A program made the position numbers and the translations under genes. A stretch of 64,000 nt of DNA, from positions 992,001 to 1,056,000 of the forward strand of contig NZ_OZ245776.1 in the NCBI RefSeq assembly GCF_965227735.1, given 5' to 3'. Each line of letters opens with the position of its first letter. Within the stretch, counting starts at the first letter, position 1. The notes beneath the pieces were generated by a model that saw nothing but the letters and a program-made list of their open reading frames with translations, was not told the DNA's origin and made no database searches. Positions 49,355 to 57,977 of this stretch are shown here, piece by piece. The DNA comes from Larkinella sp965227735 (GTDB lineage: Bacteria > Bacteroidota > Bacteroidia > Cytophagales > Spirosomataceae).

Positions 49355-52159
49355 ATGAAACTGCCCCTTTACCCGCTCCTCTTTTTTTGCCTGCTTGGTT
49401 TCAAGACCTGGACCGCCGAACCGGTTCCGCTCACCCGGCTTCGGTGCGATTCCCGGGATCATCCGCTCGGTGTCGAAAGCCGTCAGCCCCGGTTAAGCTG
49501 GCAGTTGGTGTCGGATGTTCGGGGTCAAAAGCAAACCGCTTACCGGATTCTGGTGTCCGACAATCCGCAGACACTGGCGGCCAGTCAGGGCAACCTCTGG
49601 GATTCGGGCAAACGCATTTCCGACCAGTCGATTCAGGTGCCGTACGAAGGAAAACCGCTCCTGGCGAGCCGGTCGTACTACTGGAAAGTGCAGATTTGGG
49701 ATAAAGACGGCCAGCCGTCGGGCTGGAGCGCACCCGCCACCTGGCAAATGGGCTTGCTAACCCGGGCCGACTGGGGCAAGGCGCAGTGGATTGCGCTGGA
49801 AGAACTGCCGGCGTCGGAACGGATCGTTCCGTTCGTCCACGACCCCAATGCGGCCAAACCGCTGGGAGACCGGAAATCGGCTCAGAATGCGCTACCCCAG
49901 TTCCGGAGGGAGTTTCGGTTTGAAAAACCGCTGAAGCGGGCCACGGTTTTTATTTCCGGCCTGGGTCATTATGAACTGAGCCTCAACGGACAACGCGTAA
50001 AAGACCATTTCATTGATCCCGGCTGGACTAATTATGATCACTACGCTTTATACGCGACTTACGACATAACGACCGCGCTCCGAAAAGGCGCAAACGTGTT
50101 GAGTGTGCTCCTCGGCAACGGTTTTTATAACATCCCCGTTGAACGCTACCGGAAAATTGTAGGCTCTTTTGGCTATCCAAAACTGATCTGTAAACTGCAA
50201 CTGGCGTACGAAGACGGGACACACCAGGAAATAGTTACCGATCAATCCTGGAAAGTAACCCAAAGTCCGATCACCTATTCGAGCATTTACGGCGGTGAAG
50301 ACTGGGATGCCACCAAGGAGATTTCGGGCTGGATGGAAGCCGGTTTTGATGACACGGGCTGGCAAACCCCGCTCGTGGTGCAGGGATCACCCCTACTGCG
50401 GTCGCAAACCGCTCCGCCGGTCAAAATCATGGAAACCTTCAAACCGGTCCGGATCACGCAGCCTAAAGCGGGTATTTACGTAATCGACCTGGGACAGAAC
50501 ATGTCTGGCATTCCACAGATTTCGGTGTCGGGAAAAACCGGTTCCGTCGTCAAGATAACCCCCGGCGAGTTGTTGGACGACGACAGTCTGGTGACGCAGC
50601 AATCGAGCGGCCAGCCGCATTTTTACCGGTATACGCTCAAAGGAACCGGCACCGAAACCTGGCATCCGCGCTTCACCTACTACGGTTTCCGATATCTGCA
50701 AATCGAAGGTGCCGTTCCCGCCCAGGGCCTGCTGAGCACGATCGCGATGCCCTCCGCCAATATTCCGGTTTTGAAAGCCGTCAAAGGACTGCATATCCGG
50801 GGTTCGGCCGAAACCGTCGGAACGTTTTCATGTTCGAATGAGCTGTTCAACCGCATCGACCGACTCATCGACTGGGCCATCAAAAGCAACATGGTGAGCA
50901 CACTGACCGACTGCCCGCACCGCGAGAAACTGGGCTGGCTGGAAGAGACGCACCTCATGAGTGGTTCGGCCCGCTATACCTACGATCTGGCGACGCTGCT
51001 GCCAAAAATCATTCGGGATATGCAAACGGCGCAGTTGACCAACGGCCTCATTCCCGATATTGCCCCCGAGTATACCGCCTTCGCCAGCGGTTTTCGCGAC
51101 TCCCCGGAATGGGGCAGTGCCGGGGTGATTCTGCCGTGGTATACCTACCAGTGGTACGGCGATAAAAGCATTCTGGTGGAAAGTTACGACATGATGAAAA
51201 AGTATGTGGCCTATCTGGGCACCAAAGCCAATAACCACATTCTGACCCACGGTTTGGGCGACTGGTGCGACCTGGGGCCCAAACCACCGGGCGAATCACA
51301 GTTGACGCCCAAAGGCATTACGGCCACAGCCACCTACTTTTACGACCTGACCATTCTGGAAAAAACTGCCCGTTTACTGGGCAAAACCGCCGACGCCGAT
51401 CAGTTTCAGCAATTGGCTGGGGCCGTCAAAAAGGCGTTCAATGAAACGTATTACGACGCCCAGAAAGGGCAGTATGGATCGGGGAGCCAGACTTCCAACG
51501 CCATGCCGATTTACATGAAGCTGGTGACGCCCGACAACCAGGCCGCCGTGACAGCCAGTTTATTGAAGAACCTCAAAGACAACCACTACAGCCTGACGGC
51601 GGGCGACATCGGGTTTCGGTATTTGCTGCTGGCGCTGGGTCAGGTCGGCGCTTCGGACGCTATTTATGCCATGAACAACCGCGCCGATGTGCCGGGCTAC
51701 GGTTACCAACTGGCCCACGGCGCCACCGCCCTGACGGAATCCTGGCCTGCCCTGCGGTTTGTGTCCAACAACCACTTCATGCTCGGGCACCTCATGGAAT
51801 GGCTTTACGGCGGTCTGGGCGGGATTCAGCAGGATGAAAGTGTGCCGGGTTTCAAAGCCATCGTCATCAAACCCGAGGTTGTAGGAGACATCACCCACAC
51901 CCGCGTCCGGTATCTTTCGCCCTACGGCCCGATCAAGAGTGAATGGAAAAAAAACGGCACCCAACTGGAACTGATGGTGAGCATTCCGGCCAATACCACC
52001 GCCACGGTGTATTTACCCAATGCCAACGGAAGTCCGATTCTGGAAGGCGACAAGTCCCTTGATCAACAGAAAGAGATCAAGGTGCTGCGAACGGAAACCA
52101 ACCATACCGTCGTGGCTATTGGCTCGGGCAGTTATGTGTTTAAAATCAATAATCTTTAA
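49355..52159 (+). CDS. GH78 alpha-L-rhamnosidase, exported
   Basis: 934 residues with a signal peptide (KLPLYPLLFFCLLGFKTWTA). Hydrolyses terminal alpha-L-rhamnose. The N-terminal fibronectin-like domain (RLRCDSRDHPLGVESRQPRLSW) and beta domains precede an (alpha/alpha)6 barrel, whose catalytic region TLTDCPHREKLGWLEETHLM (Asp519 in the DCP motif) corresponds to the DCPxRxExxGWxGD motif of GH78. Here the GWxGD part is GWLEE, as in one subgroup. The usual catalytic Glu/Asp further on cannot be assigned by eye. The C-terminal AGDIGFRYLLLALGQ and PEVVGDITHTRVRYLSPYGPI are also typical. It is convergent with SusC/SusD, forming a small polysaccharide-utilisation locus. Confidence 0.92.
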   Translation: MKLPLYPLLFFCLLGFKTWTAEPVPLTRLRCDSRDHPLGVESRQPRLSWQLVSDVRGQKQTAYRILVSDNPQTLAASQGNLWDSGKRISDQSIQVPYEGKPLLASRSYYWKVQIWDKDGQPSGWSAPATWQMGLLTRADWGKAQWIALEELPASERIVPFVHDPNAAKPLGDRKSAQNALPQFRREFRFEKPLKRATVFISGLGHYELSLNGQRVKDHFIDPGWTNYDHYALYATYDITTALRKGANVLSVLLGNGFYNIPVERYRKIVGSFGYPKLICKLQLAYEDGTHQEIVTDQSWKVTQSPITYSSIYGGEDWDATKEISGWMEAGFDDTGWQTPLVVQGSPLLRSQTAPPVKIMETFKPVRITQPKAGIYVIDLGQNMSGIPQISVSGKTGSVVKITPGELLDDDSLVTQQSSGQPHFYRYTLKGTGTETWHPRFTYYGFRYLQIEGAVPAQGLLSTIAMPSANIPVLKAVKGLHIRGSAETVGTFSCSNELFNRIDRLIDWAIKSNMVSTLTDCPHREKLGWLEETHLMSGSARYTYDLATLLPKIIRDMQTAQLTNGLIPDIAPEYTAFASGFRDSPEWGSAGVILPWYTYQWYGDKSILVESYDMMKKYVAYLGTKANNHILTHGLGDWCDLGPKPPGESQLTPKGITATATYFYDLTILEKTARLLGKTADADQFQQLAGAVKKAFNETYYDAQKGQYGSGSQTSNAMPIYMKLVTPDNQAAVTASLLKNLKDNHYSLTAGDIGFRYLLLALGQVGASDAIYAMNNRADVPGYGYQLAHGATALTESWPALRFVSNNHFMLGHLMEWLYGGLGGIQQDESVPGFKAIVIKPEVVGDITHTRVRYLSPYGPIKSEWKKNGTQLELMVSIPANTTATVYLPNANGSPILEGDKSLDQQKEIKVLRTETNHTVVAIGSGSYVFKINNL

Positions 52160-52167
52160 ATAACTAT

Positions 52168-52271
52168 GACTATCGCTTTTTGCCCCTAAATCCCCTAAAG
52201 GGGACTTGGACGATACCCCCCCGGATGCAAAAAGTCCCCTTTAGGGGATTTAGGGGCAAAAAGCGATAGTC
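52168..52271. repeat. Palindromic element J, 39-bp perfect arms
   Basis: 52168-52206 pairs perfectly with 52233-52271 across a 26-base loop. The arm contains CCCCTAAATCCCCTAAAGGG, a self-complementary-looking word. It lies between the convergent rhamnosidase and SusD genes, 8 and 10 bases from their stops. Confidence 0.95.
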
Positions 52272-52281
52272 TTACGTTCAT

Positions 52282-53781
52282 TTACCACCCCGGATTCTGC
52301 GTCAGATTCGGATTGAGCTGGCGTTCTTTGGCGGGAATGGGAAACAGGTAGTGCTTCTTTTCATCGAAAGGACGGCCTTTGGAGGTCAGTTCCAGATACG
52401 CTTTTTTCCAGCGAACCAGATCCCGCCAGCGGTGACCTTCCAGCCCCAGCTCCACCACCCGTTCGTGGGCAATCCACTCCATGAAAGCGGTTTTCGACAA
52501 ACCGGGGTCGAGTTCCTTCAGTCCCGCCCGTTTCCGAACGCGGTTGACGGCGGCATAGGCTTCGGCGGTTGGCCCAGAGGCCGAATTGGTGGCTTCGGCA
52601 AATAGCAGCAAAACATCCGCAAAGCGAAGAAGCCGGATGTTGACGTCCGACCCCGTTGTCCAGTCGAACTCGTTCCCACCATCTTTCTGGTATTTTCGAA
52701 CGGCAAAATCGGCCGGTAAAACGTCGAACCAGGAGGTATATTCCAGCACTTTATAATAATCCAGTCCGTCGAATTTGCTCCCCTGTGGCCCAAAAACCGA
52801 CGCCAGCAAGCGCGTATCGCCCACTTCAAACTGCTTGACGTACCACTCCGACGGAATCACGTTGTTGTAGGCCCGGCCCCGAACGCCCATTTCGAGGGGC
52901 CGCAAACCGCCCGTTCCGCATTCATCACAGAACGCACCGGGATTGACCGTCGCCGAAAACTGGACCTCAAAAAGGGACTCCTTGTTGTTCTCGTTCACAT
53001 TCGTGTGATTGTCGCGGTAATTCGGCACCAGATCGTAGACATTCGAGTCGATAATCTCCTTAAACAGTTTGGCTGCGGCCACGTAATCGGTCTGGCTGTT
53101 GGTCAGGTTGGCCCGATACAGCAAGGCTTTGGCCCGGAATCCTTTGGCAGCTCCGCGCGTGGCCCGGCCAATTTCGTCGCCTTCATACAAAACCGGCAAC
53201 CGTTTTTCAGCCTCCTCAAAATCTTTCAAAATGGCCTCATACACCTGCGGAACCGCAATCCGGGTCGGTTGCTTCTCTTCGGGTTTGCTCACATCGACCA
53301 CCTTCAGAATCAACGGCACATCGCCGAAATTCGTCACCAGCGTGAAGTAATACATCGCCCGCAGAAAATACGCTTCGCCCAGCAAACGGCTCTTTTTCGC
53401 TTCGTTCATCGGAACGCCCGGAATGCGGGTGATCGCCAGATTGGCCCGGTAAATGCCCTGGTAACAGCCCGTCCAAAGAAAATTGTATACTTCCGTGCTG
53501 GCATCGGCTTCGGCTTCGCGCATCAACACCAGACTCGGACTGGTCGACACCGTGGCCTCGGTTTCATCCGACATCAGTTCCTGCGTCAAATGCATGATCT
53601 GCGAATACAGATCCGGCGACGCCAGGGTTGCATAAGCCGCATTGACGGCCTTGAGCGCATCTTCCTCCGTTTTGTAATAGTTATCCGTCGTCAGCACATT
53701 CACATTCTGAACGTCCAGTGCCTTGTCGCTGCAACCAGCCACCAACCCGGCCACCAGCAAAAGCGTGCTTATCTTTTTCAT
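52282..53781 (-). CDS. SusD/RagB family nutrient-binding lipoprotein
   Basis: 499 residues with a lipoprotein signal (KKISTLLLVAGLVAGC, Cys17). Binds glycans on the surface and works as the lid of its SusC partner. The family pattern is present: helices with TPR-like spacing, VRFADVLLLFAEATNSA-type (here LLRFADVLLLFAEATN), AAVNRVRKRAGL, and the closing LGLEGHRWRDLVRWKKA and HYLFPIPAKERQLNPNLTQNPGW. Normal length. It is downstream of SusC (gap 99 bases filled by palindrome G) and upstream of the convergent rhamnosidase. Confidence 0.95.
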   Translation of the reverse strand: MKKISTLLLVAGLVAGCSDKALDVQNVNVLTTDNYYKTEEDALKAVNAAYATLASPDLYSQIMHLTQELMSDETEATVSTSPSLVLMREAEADASTEVYNFLWTGCYQGIYRANLAITRIPGVPMNEAKKSRLLGEAYFLRAMYYFTLVTNFGDVPLILKVVDVSKPEEKQPTRIAVPQVYEAILKDFEEAEKRLPVLYEGDEIGRATRGAAKGFRAKALLYRANLTNSQTDYVAAAKLFKEIIDSNVYDLVPNYRDNHTNVNENNKESLFEVQFSATVNPGAFCDECGTGGLRPLEMGVRGRAYNNVIPSEWYVKQFEVGDTRLLASVFGPQGSKFDGLDYYKVLEYTSWFDVLPADFAVRKYQKDGGNEFDWTTGSDVNIRLLRFADVLLLFAEATNSASGPTAEAYAAVNRVRKRAGLKELDPGLSKTAFMEWIAHERVVELGLEGHRWRDLVRWKKAYLELTSKGRPFDEKKHYLFPIPAKERQLNPNLTQNPGW

Positions 53782-53796
53782 ATGAACTCGGTTTTC

Positions 53797-53879
53797 GGTT
53801 TTCAGTTTTCAGTTTACGGTGGGCTGACGCGCGTACAGGCTGAATGCGTCAGCCCACCGTAAACTGAAAACCGTAAACC
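53797..53879. repeat. Palindromic element G, between SusC and SusD genes
   Basis: Perfect 26-bp arms at 53805-53830 and 53846-53871, extended to 34 bases with two mismatches. The core CAGTTTACGGTGGGCTGACG is nearly that of element F, 29 kb away. It sits between two co-directional operon genes, ending 1 base before the SusC stop. Confidence 0.93.
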
Positions 53880-53880
53880 A

Positions 53881-56742
53881 TTAAAAATTAAGCTGTAATC
53901 CCCCCAGGAACATTCGTGACTGCGGTTGCTGAGCGACATCGATGCCTTCACCCAGCGCCTGGTTGCTGGCAAATTCGGGATCGAAACCGGAATACTTCGT
54001 TTTTGTAAACAGATTCTGCGCTCCCACATAGACCCGCAACCGACTGGCGCCAAAGGTCGAGGTCAGCGTTTCGGGCAAGGTGTAGCCCAGTTGCAGGGAT
54101 TTTAACCGAAAATAACTGCCATCTTCCACAAAGCGGTCGGACGGACGAAAATTCCGGGTGCCGGACGCATCCGCGCGGGGCTGCGTGGTCGACGGTTTTT
54201 CGCGCGTCCAGCGGCTAAGGACCTCCGTTCCGGCGTTGTACCGGCCCAGATACCCGTTCAGCCAGTAGGCCGTGGCATTGTAAAGCTGGTGGCCCGACGC
54301 TCCTTGCAGCAAGACCGACAGGTCAAAACCGGCCCCGCTCACCGAGGCTGAAAAACCGTAATAAACCGTCGGAATCGGACTGCCGAGGAAGGTTTTGTCC
54401 GCGTCCGTAATTTTGCCGTCGCTGTTCAGATCCGCGTAGCGAATGTCACCGGGTTCGGTGCCGGTCAGGCTGGGGTTCTTGATGATTTCGTCGCGGGTCT
54501 GAAAAATGCCCACCCGCTGAAAACCGTAGTAACTGCCCACCGGCTGCCCTACGGCTGTGGCCGTTACCGTTTCTTCATGCACCAATCCCCCCAAAACCGG
54601 ATCGGGCCGGTCGCCCAGCGAAACCACCTTGTTTTTCTGCCAACTGGCAAAACCGGTCAGGCTGAAACTGATCCAGTCGTTGCTGCGTTCGCCCGTCAGA
54701 CTCAGATCGATTCCGGAATTATCGACCACCCCGGCGTTGGTGAGCGGTGCCGCAGCCCCCACCGACGCTGGCAACGGCACCTCCACCAGCAAATTCGTGG
54801 TCTGTTTCCGGAAATAATCGACCCGCAGTTTCACACTGTTTTCCAGCGCACTAACATCCAGCCCAACGTTGCTGGTCGTGGTCGTTTCCCAGCGAATACC
54901 GGTGTTGGGCAAGGTGCTCGGAAACGCCCCGACGCCCAGAAATGAGTTGGTGGGACCGAACGGATAATTGTAGTTTTGCGCAATCAGCGATGCATATTGA
55001 AAATCTCCGACGTTGTCGTTGCCGCTTTTCCCCCACCCGACCCGGAGTTTGACGGTATTCAGGTACGGCATCGATTCCAGAAACCGCTCTTTGTTCAGAT
55101 ACCAGGCCGCGCCCACCGACGAAAACGCGCCAAAGCGATGACCCGGCCCAAAACGCGACGAACCATCGCGCCGGACAATCGCCGTCAGCCAGTATTTTTT
55201 CTGATAATCATACGACAATTGACCCATCAGACTCACCACCCGGTAGAACGCGTAGGTGCCGCCCACAGTCCGGTTGCGCGACGACTGACCCGCCGTCAGC
55301 GATCGAATGTCGTTCCCCGGCAAATCATCCGCATAGGCCAGAATGTCGTCGTTTCGGTAGGTCTGGCGACTTCCCGCCAGCAAAACCGTCAGCGAATGGG
55401 CATCCAGCGTGTGACTGTAACTCAGTTGGTGATGCAGTAAAGTGTTGTAATTGGTCTGTTTGGCCCGGGCCAGCGAAGCCGTCAGGTTGATGTTGTATTC
55501 GCCCATGTTGAACGCGGGCATGGAATAGGCGCGGTCGAAATTGCGCAGATCGAAGCCAAGGGTTGCGCGGTAGGTCAGGCCGTCGAACAACGTCCATTCG
55601 CCGAACAAATCACCGATCAGATTCAGGGAGGTGTGCCGGTCGTTGGTCAAAACCGACAAACCGATGGGATTCAGAGCATCGTTCCCGGCGTCCAGGTAGG
55701 TGGTGCCTTCGTAGCCGCCCACCCGTCGCGGGTTGGTAATCGACAGATAGGGCGCACTTTTCAGCGCCTGTTCAATGGGGGTCCGGCCCCCGGTTCCGTC
55801 GTTGGCGTGCCGAACCGACTGGCTGAGGGTCAGGTTCTGCCCCACTTTCAGATTGTCGGTCAAATCGAAATCGGTGTTGAGCCGCATCGATAACCGCTCG
55901 AAATCGGAGCCCAGAATAACGCCGTCCTGCTTGAAATAATCCGCAGCGATCAGATACCGCGCCGACTCCTTACCCCCCGCTACCGACACATACGCACTCC
56001 GAACCGGAGCGGGCCGAAACAACGCGCCAAGCCAGTCGGTACTGGTGCCCAGCAGGGTATCGAGCGACACCTGATTGGTCAGTTTAAAGGCCGGAATCAA
56101 GCCGCCGTTCGAGCGGCTGTCGTTGATGTAACTGATATACTGGCGGGTGTTGAGAAGCTGGGGTTGCCGGGTCGTTCGCTGAACGCCGGTATACAAATCG
56201 ACCATAACGCGGGGCTGGCCGGTTTCACCTTTTTTGGTGGTGATCAGAATAACGCCGTTGGAACCCCTCATACCATATTGCCCCATCGAGGTGGCATCTT
56301 TCAGCACTTCGACGGTTTCGATGGCGTTTGGTGCCAGCCAGTTCAGGTTATCCGCTTGTCCGATAATCATCCCATCCACCACCACCAGGGGCGTGGTATC
56401 GCCAAACCGCCCCGGCCCGTGCATTTGCAGGGTTGCCGCCCCCCCCGGTTCGCCGGAACTGGCCCGAACCAGCAGGCCGGACACCTGCCCCTGCAAAGCT
56501 TGCAGGGAATTTGCGGTCACGATCCGGCGGAGGTTTTTAGCCGAAACCGTATCCGTCGAACTGGTGTGCCGAAAGGCCGTCAGCCGCCCATTTCGGGCTG
56601 AAAGCGAATCATCGGATGGGAAGGCTGCAGTGGCACGGGGGGGTAACTGAAGTGTTAAAGTGAGGACAAAACTATTGAAAATGAGTGAATTGATCTTTAT
56701 CCATATTGTTGAGAAACACCGGATAGTCGGTGGGTGTATCAT
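53881..56742 (-). CDS. SusC/RagA family TonB-linked outer-membrane protein
   Basis: 953 residues. The barrel and plug are typical: ALQGQVSGLLVRASSGEPGG, PLVVVDGMIIGQADNLNWLAPN, VEVLKDATSMGQYGMRGSNGVILITTKKG for the plug, then a long barrel ending SRMFLGGLQLNF. The N-terminal carboxypeptidase-regulatory-like domain (about 80 residues) found in most SusC proteins is absent: the signal-like segment (IWIKINSLIFNSFVLTLTLQLPPRATA) leads almost directly into the plug. Either it is a short member of the family or the start has been lost. With SusD it imports a glycan, presumably rhamnose-containing given the adjacent GH78 gene. Confidence 0.93.
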   Translation of the reverse strand: MIHPPTIRCFSTIWIKINSLIFNSFVLTLTLQLPPRATAAFPSDDSLSARNGRLTAFRHTSSTDTVSAKNLRRIVTANSLQALQGQVSGLLVRASSGEPGGAATLQMHGPGRFGDTTPLVVVDGMIIGQADNLNWLAPNAIETVEVLKDATSMGQYGMRGSNGVILITTKKGETGQPRVMVDLYTGVQRTTRQPQLLNTRQYISYINDSRSNGGLIPAFKLTNQVSLDTLLGTSTDWLGALFRPAPVRSAYVSVAGGKESARYLIAADYFKQDGVILGSDFERLSMRLNTDFDLTDNLKVGQNLTLSQSVRHANDGTGGRTPIEQALKSAPYLSITNPRRVGGYEGTTYLDAGNDALNPIGLSVLTNDRHTSLNLIGDLFGEWTLFDGLTYRATLGFDLRNFDRAYSMPAFNMGEYNINLTASLARAKQTNYNTLLHHQLSYSHTLDAHSLTVLLAGSRQTYRNDDILAYADDLPGNDIRSLTAGQSSRNRTVGGTYAFYRVVSLMGQLSYDYQKKYWLTAIVRRDGSSRFGPGHRFGAFSSVGAAWYLNKERFLESMPYLNTVKLRVGWGKSGNDNVGDFQYASLIAQNYNYPFGPTNSFLGVGAFPSTLPNTGIRWETTTTSNVGLDVSALENSVKLRVDYFRKQTTNLLVEVPLPASVGAAAPLTNAGVVDNSGIDLSLTGERSNDWISFSLTGFASWQKNKVVSLGDRPDPVLGGLVHEETVTATAVGQPVGSYYGFQRVGIFQTRDEIIKNPSLTGTEPGDIRYADLNSDGKITDADKTFLGSPIPTVYYGFSASVSGAGFDLSVLLQGASGHQLYNATAYWLNGYLGRYNAGTEVLSRWTREKPSTTQPRADASGTRNFRPSDRFVEDGSYFRLKSLQLGYTLPETLTSTFGASRLRVYVGAQNLFTKTKYSGFDPEFASNQALGEGIDVAQQPQSRMFLGGLQLNF

Positions 56743-56820
56743 ATACCTGGACGGGTTAGAGGAAGTAATGCCAAAAGTTAACTACCTCTTCCGTATCAAG
56801 AATAATACCAATCCGAAAAA

Positions 56821-56858
56821 TAAAAAAGCCTGCGTAGTCTTTACAGCTACGCAGGCTT
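56821..56858 (-). terminator. Terminator after UDP-xylose synthesis genes
   Basis: 12-bp perfect arms (AAGCCTGCGTAG at 56826-56837, complement at 56847-56858) with a 9-base loop. On the minus strand a run of T follows (complement of 56822-56827). It lies 104 bases past the UXS stop and just upstream of SusC, separating the two units. Confidence 0.85.
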
Positions 56859-56961
56859 CTTCTACCGGCCAACTTTTTGCCATTTCCAGAGAAATGGCTA
56901 TCCGAAACGGACTGACTGTTACGGACTAAAGCTCGTTGTTAGGGCAAAAACAATTGTCTGT

Positions 56962-57942
56962 TTATTTTTTTGCAAACTCCCGGTGGTAGGCGGCCTTGTA
57001 CAATTCTTCTTCCGGCAAGCTGCGGAAATAATCATACGTAATCCGTAGGCCCTCTTCCCGCGAAACTTTGGGTTCCCAGCCCAGAATCTGCTGCGCCCGC
57101 GTAATGTCCGGACGGCGTTGTTTGGGGTCGTCGGTAGGCAACGGCTTCACGATCAGCTTCTGCTTGGTTCCCGTCAGCTTGATGATTTCTTCGCCAAATT
57201 CCCGGATGGTGATCTCGCCGGGGTTACCGATGTTGACCGGGTAGGCGTAATCGCTCAGCAACAACCGGTAGATGCCTTCAACCAGGTCATCGACGTAACA
57301 GAACGAACGGGTCTGGCTGCCGTCGCCGAAAACCGTGAGGTCTTCACCGCGCAGCGCCTGGCCGATGAAAGCAGGCAATACCCGGCCGTCGTTGAGTCGC
57401 ATCCGGGGACCGTAGGTATTGAAAATCCGCACAATCCGCGTTTCCAGACCGTGGTAGGTATGATACGCCATCGTGATCGCTTCCTGAAACCGCTTGGCTT
57501 CGTCGTATACCCCACGCGGGCCAACGGGGTTTACATTGCCCCAGTAATCCTCGTTCTGCGGGTGAACCGCCGGATCGCCGTATACTTCCGAGGTGGAAGC
57601 GATCAGCACCCTGGCGTTTTTAACCCGCGCCAGTCCGAGGCAGTTGTGAATGCCCAGCGACCCGACTTTCAGCGTCTGGATCGGGATTTTCAGATAATCG
57701 ATCGGGCTGGCAGGCGACGCGAAATGGAGAATATAGTCCAGATCGCCCGAAACGTGGATGAATTTCGATACGTCGTGGTGATAGAACTCGAAGTTGGGCA
57801 GGTGGAACAGGTGTTCGATATTGCGAATGTCGCCCGTAATGAGGTTATCCATCGCAATGACGTGGTAGCCCTCTTTGATAAACCGATCGCAGAGGTGCGA
57901 CCCCAGGAAACCAGCCCCGCCTGTAATGAGTACGCGTTTCAT
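56962..57942 (-). CDS. uxs: UDP-glucuronate decarboxylase (UDP-xylose synthase)
   Basis: Converts UDP-glucuronate to UDP-xylose. 326 residues, extended SDR fold: Gly-rich GGAGFLGSHL (8-17), NFEFYHHDVSKF, then ILHFASPASPIDYL, a UXS hallmark, STSEVYGDP with Glu119, the catalytic Tyr146-x-x-x-Lys150 in GVYDEAKRF, and TYGPRMRLNDGRVLP plus SQTRSFCYVDD. The upstream gene (UGD, 35 bases away on the same strand) makes its substrate, so the call is well supported by context. The xylose probably enters surface polysaccharide or glycoprotein glycans. Confidence 0.95.
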   Translation of the reverse strand: MKRVLITGGAGFLGSHLCDRFIKEGYHVIAMDNLITGDIRNIEHLFHLPNFEFYHHDVSKFIHVSGDLDYILHFASPASPIDYLKIPIQTLKVGSLGIHNCLGLARVKNARVLIASTSEVYGDPAVHPQNEDYWGNVNPVGPRGVYDEAKRFQEAITMAYHTYHGLETRIVRIFNTYGPRMRLNDGRVLPAFIGQALRGEDLTVFGDGSQTRSFCYVDDLVEGIYRLLLSDYAYPVNIGNPGEITIREFGEEIIKLTGTKQKLIVKPLPTDDPKQRRPDITRAQQILGWEPKVSREEGLRITYDYFRSLPEEELYKAAYHREFAKK

Positions 57943-57977
57943 AAAGTGAGAGTTTCAGATTTTTTTAGTTGATCCGT

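Noticed and set aside
56660..56929. 89-codon frame between SusC and the UDP-xylose genes
   Set aside because: It overlaps the SusC signal region and the terminator hairpin. The product is not protein-like beyond that.
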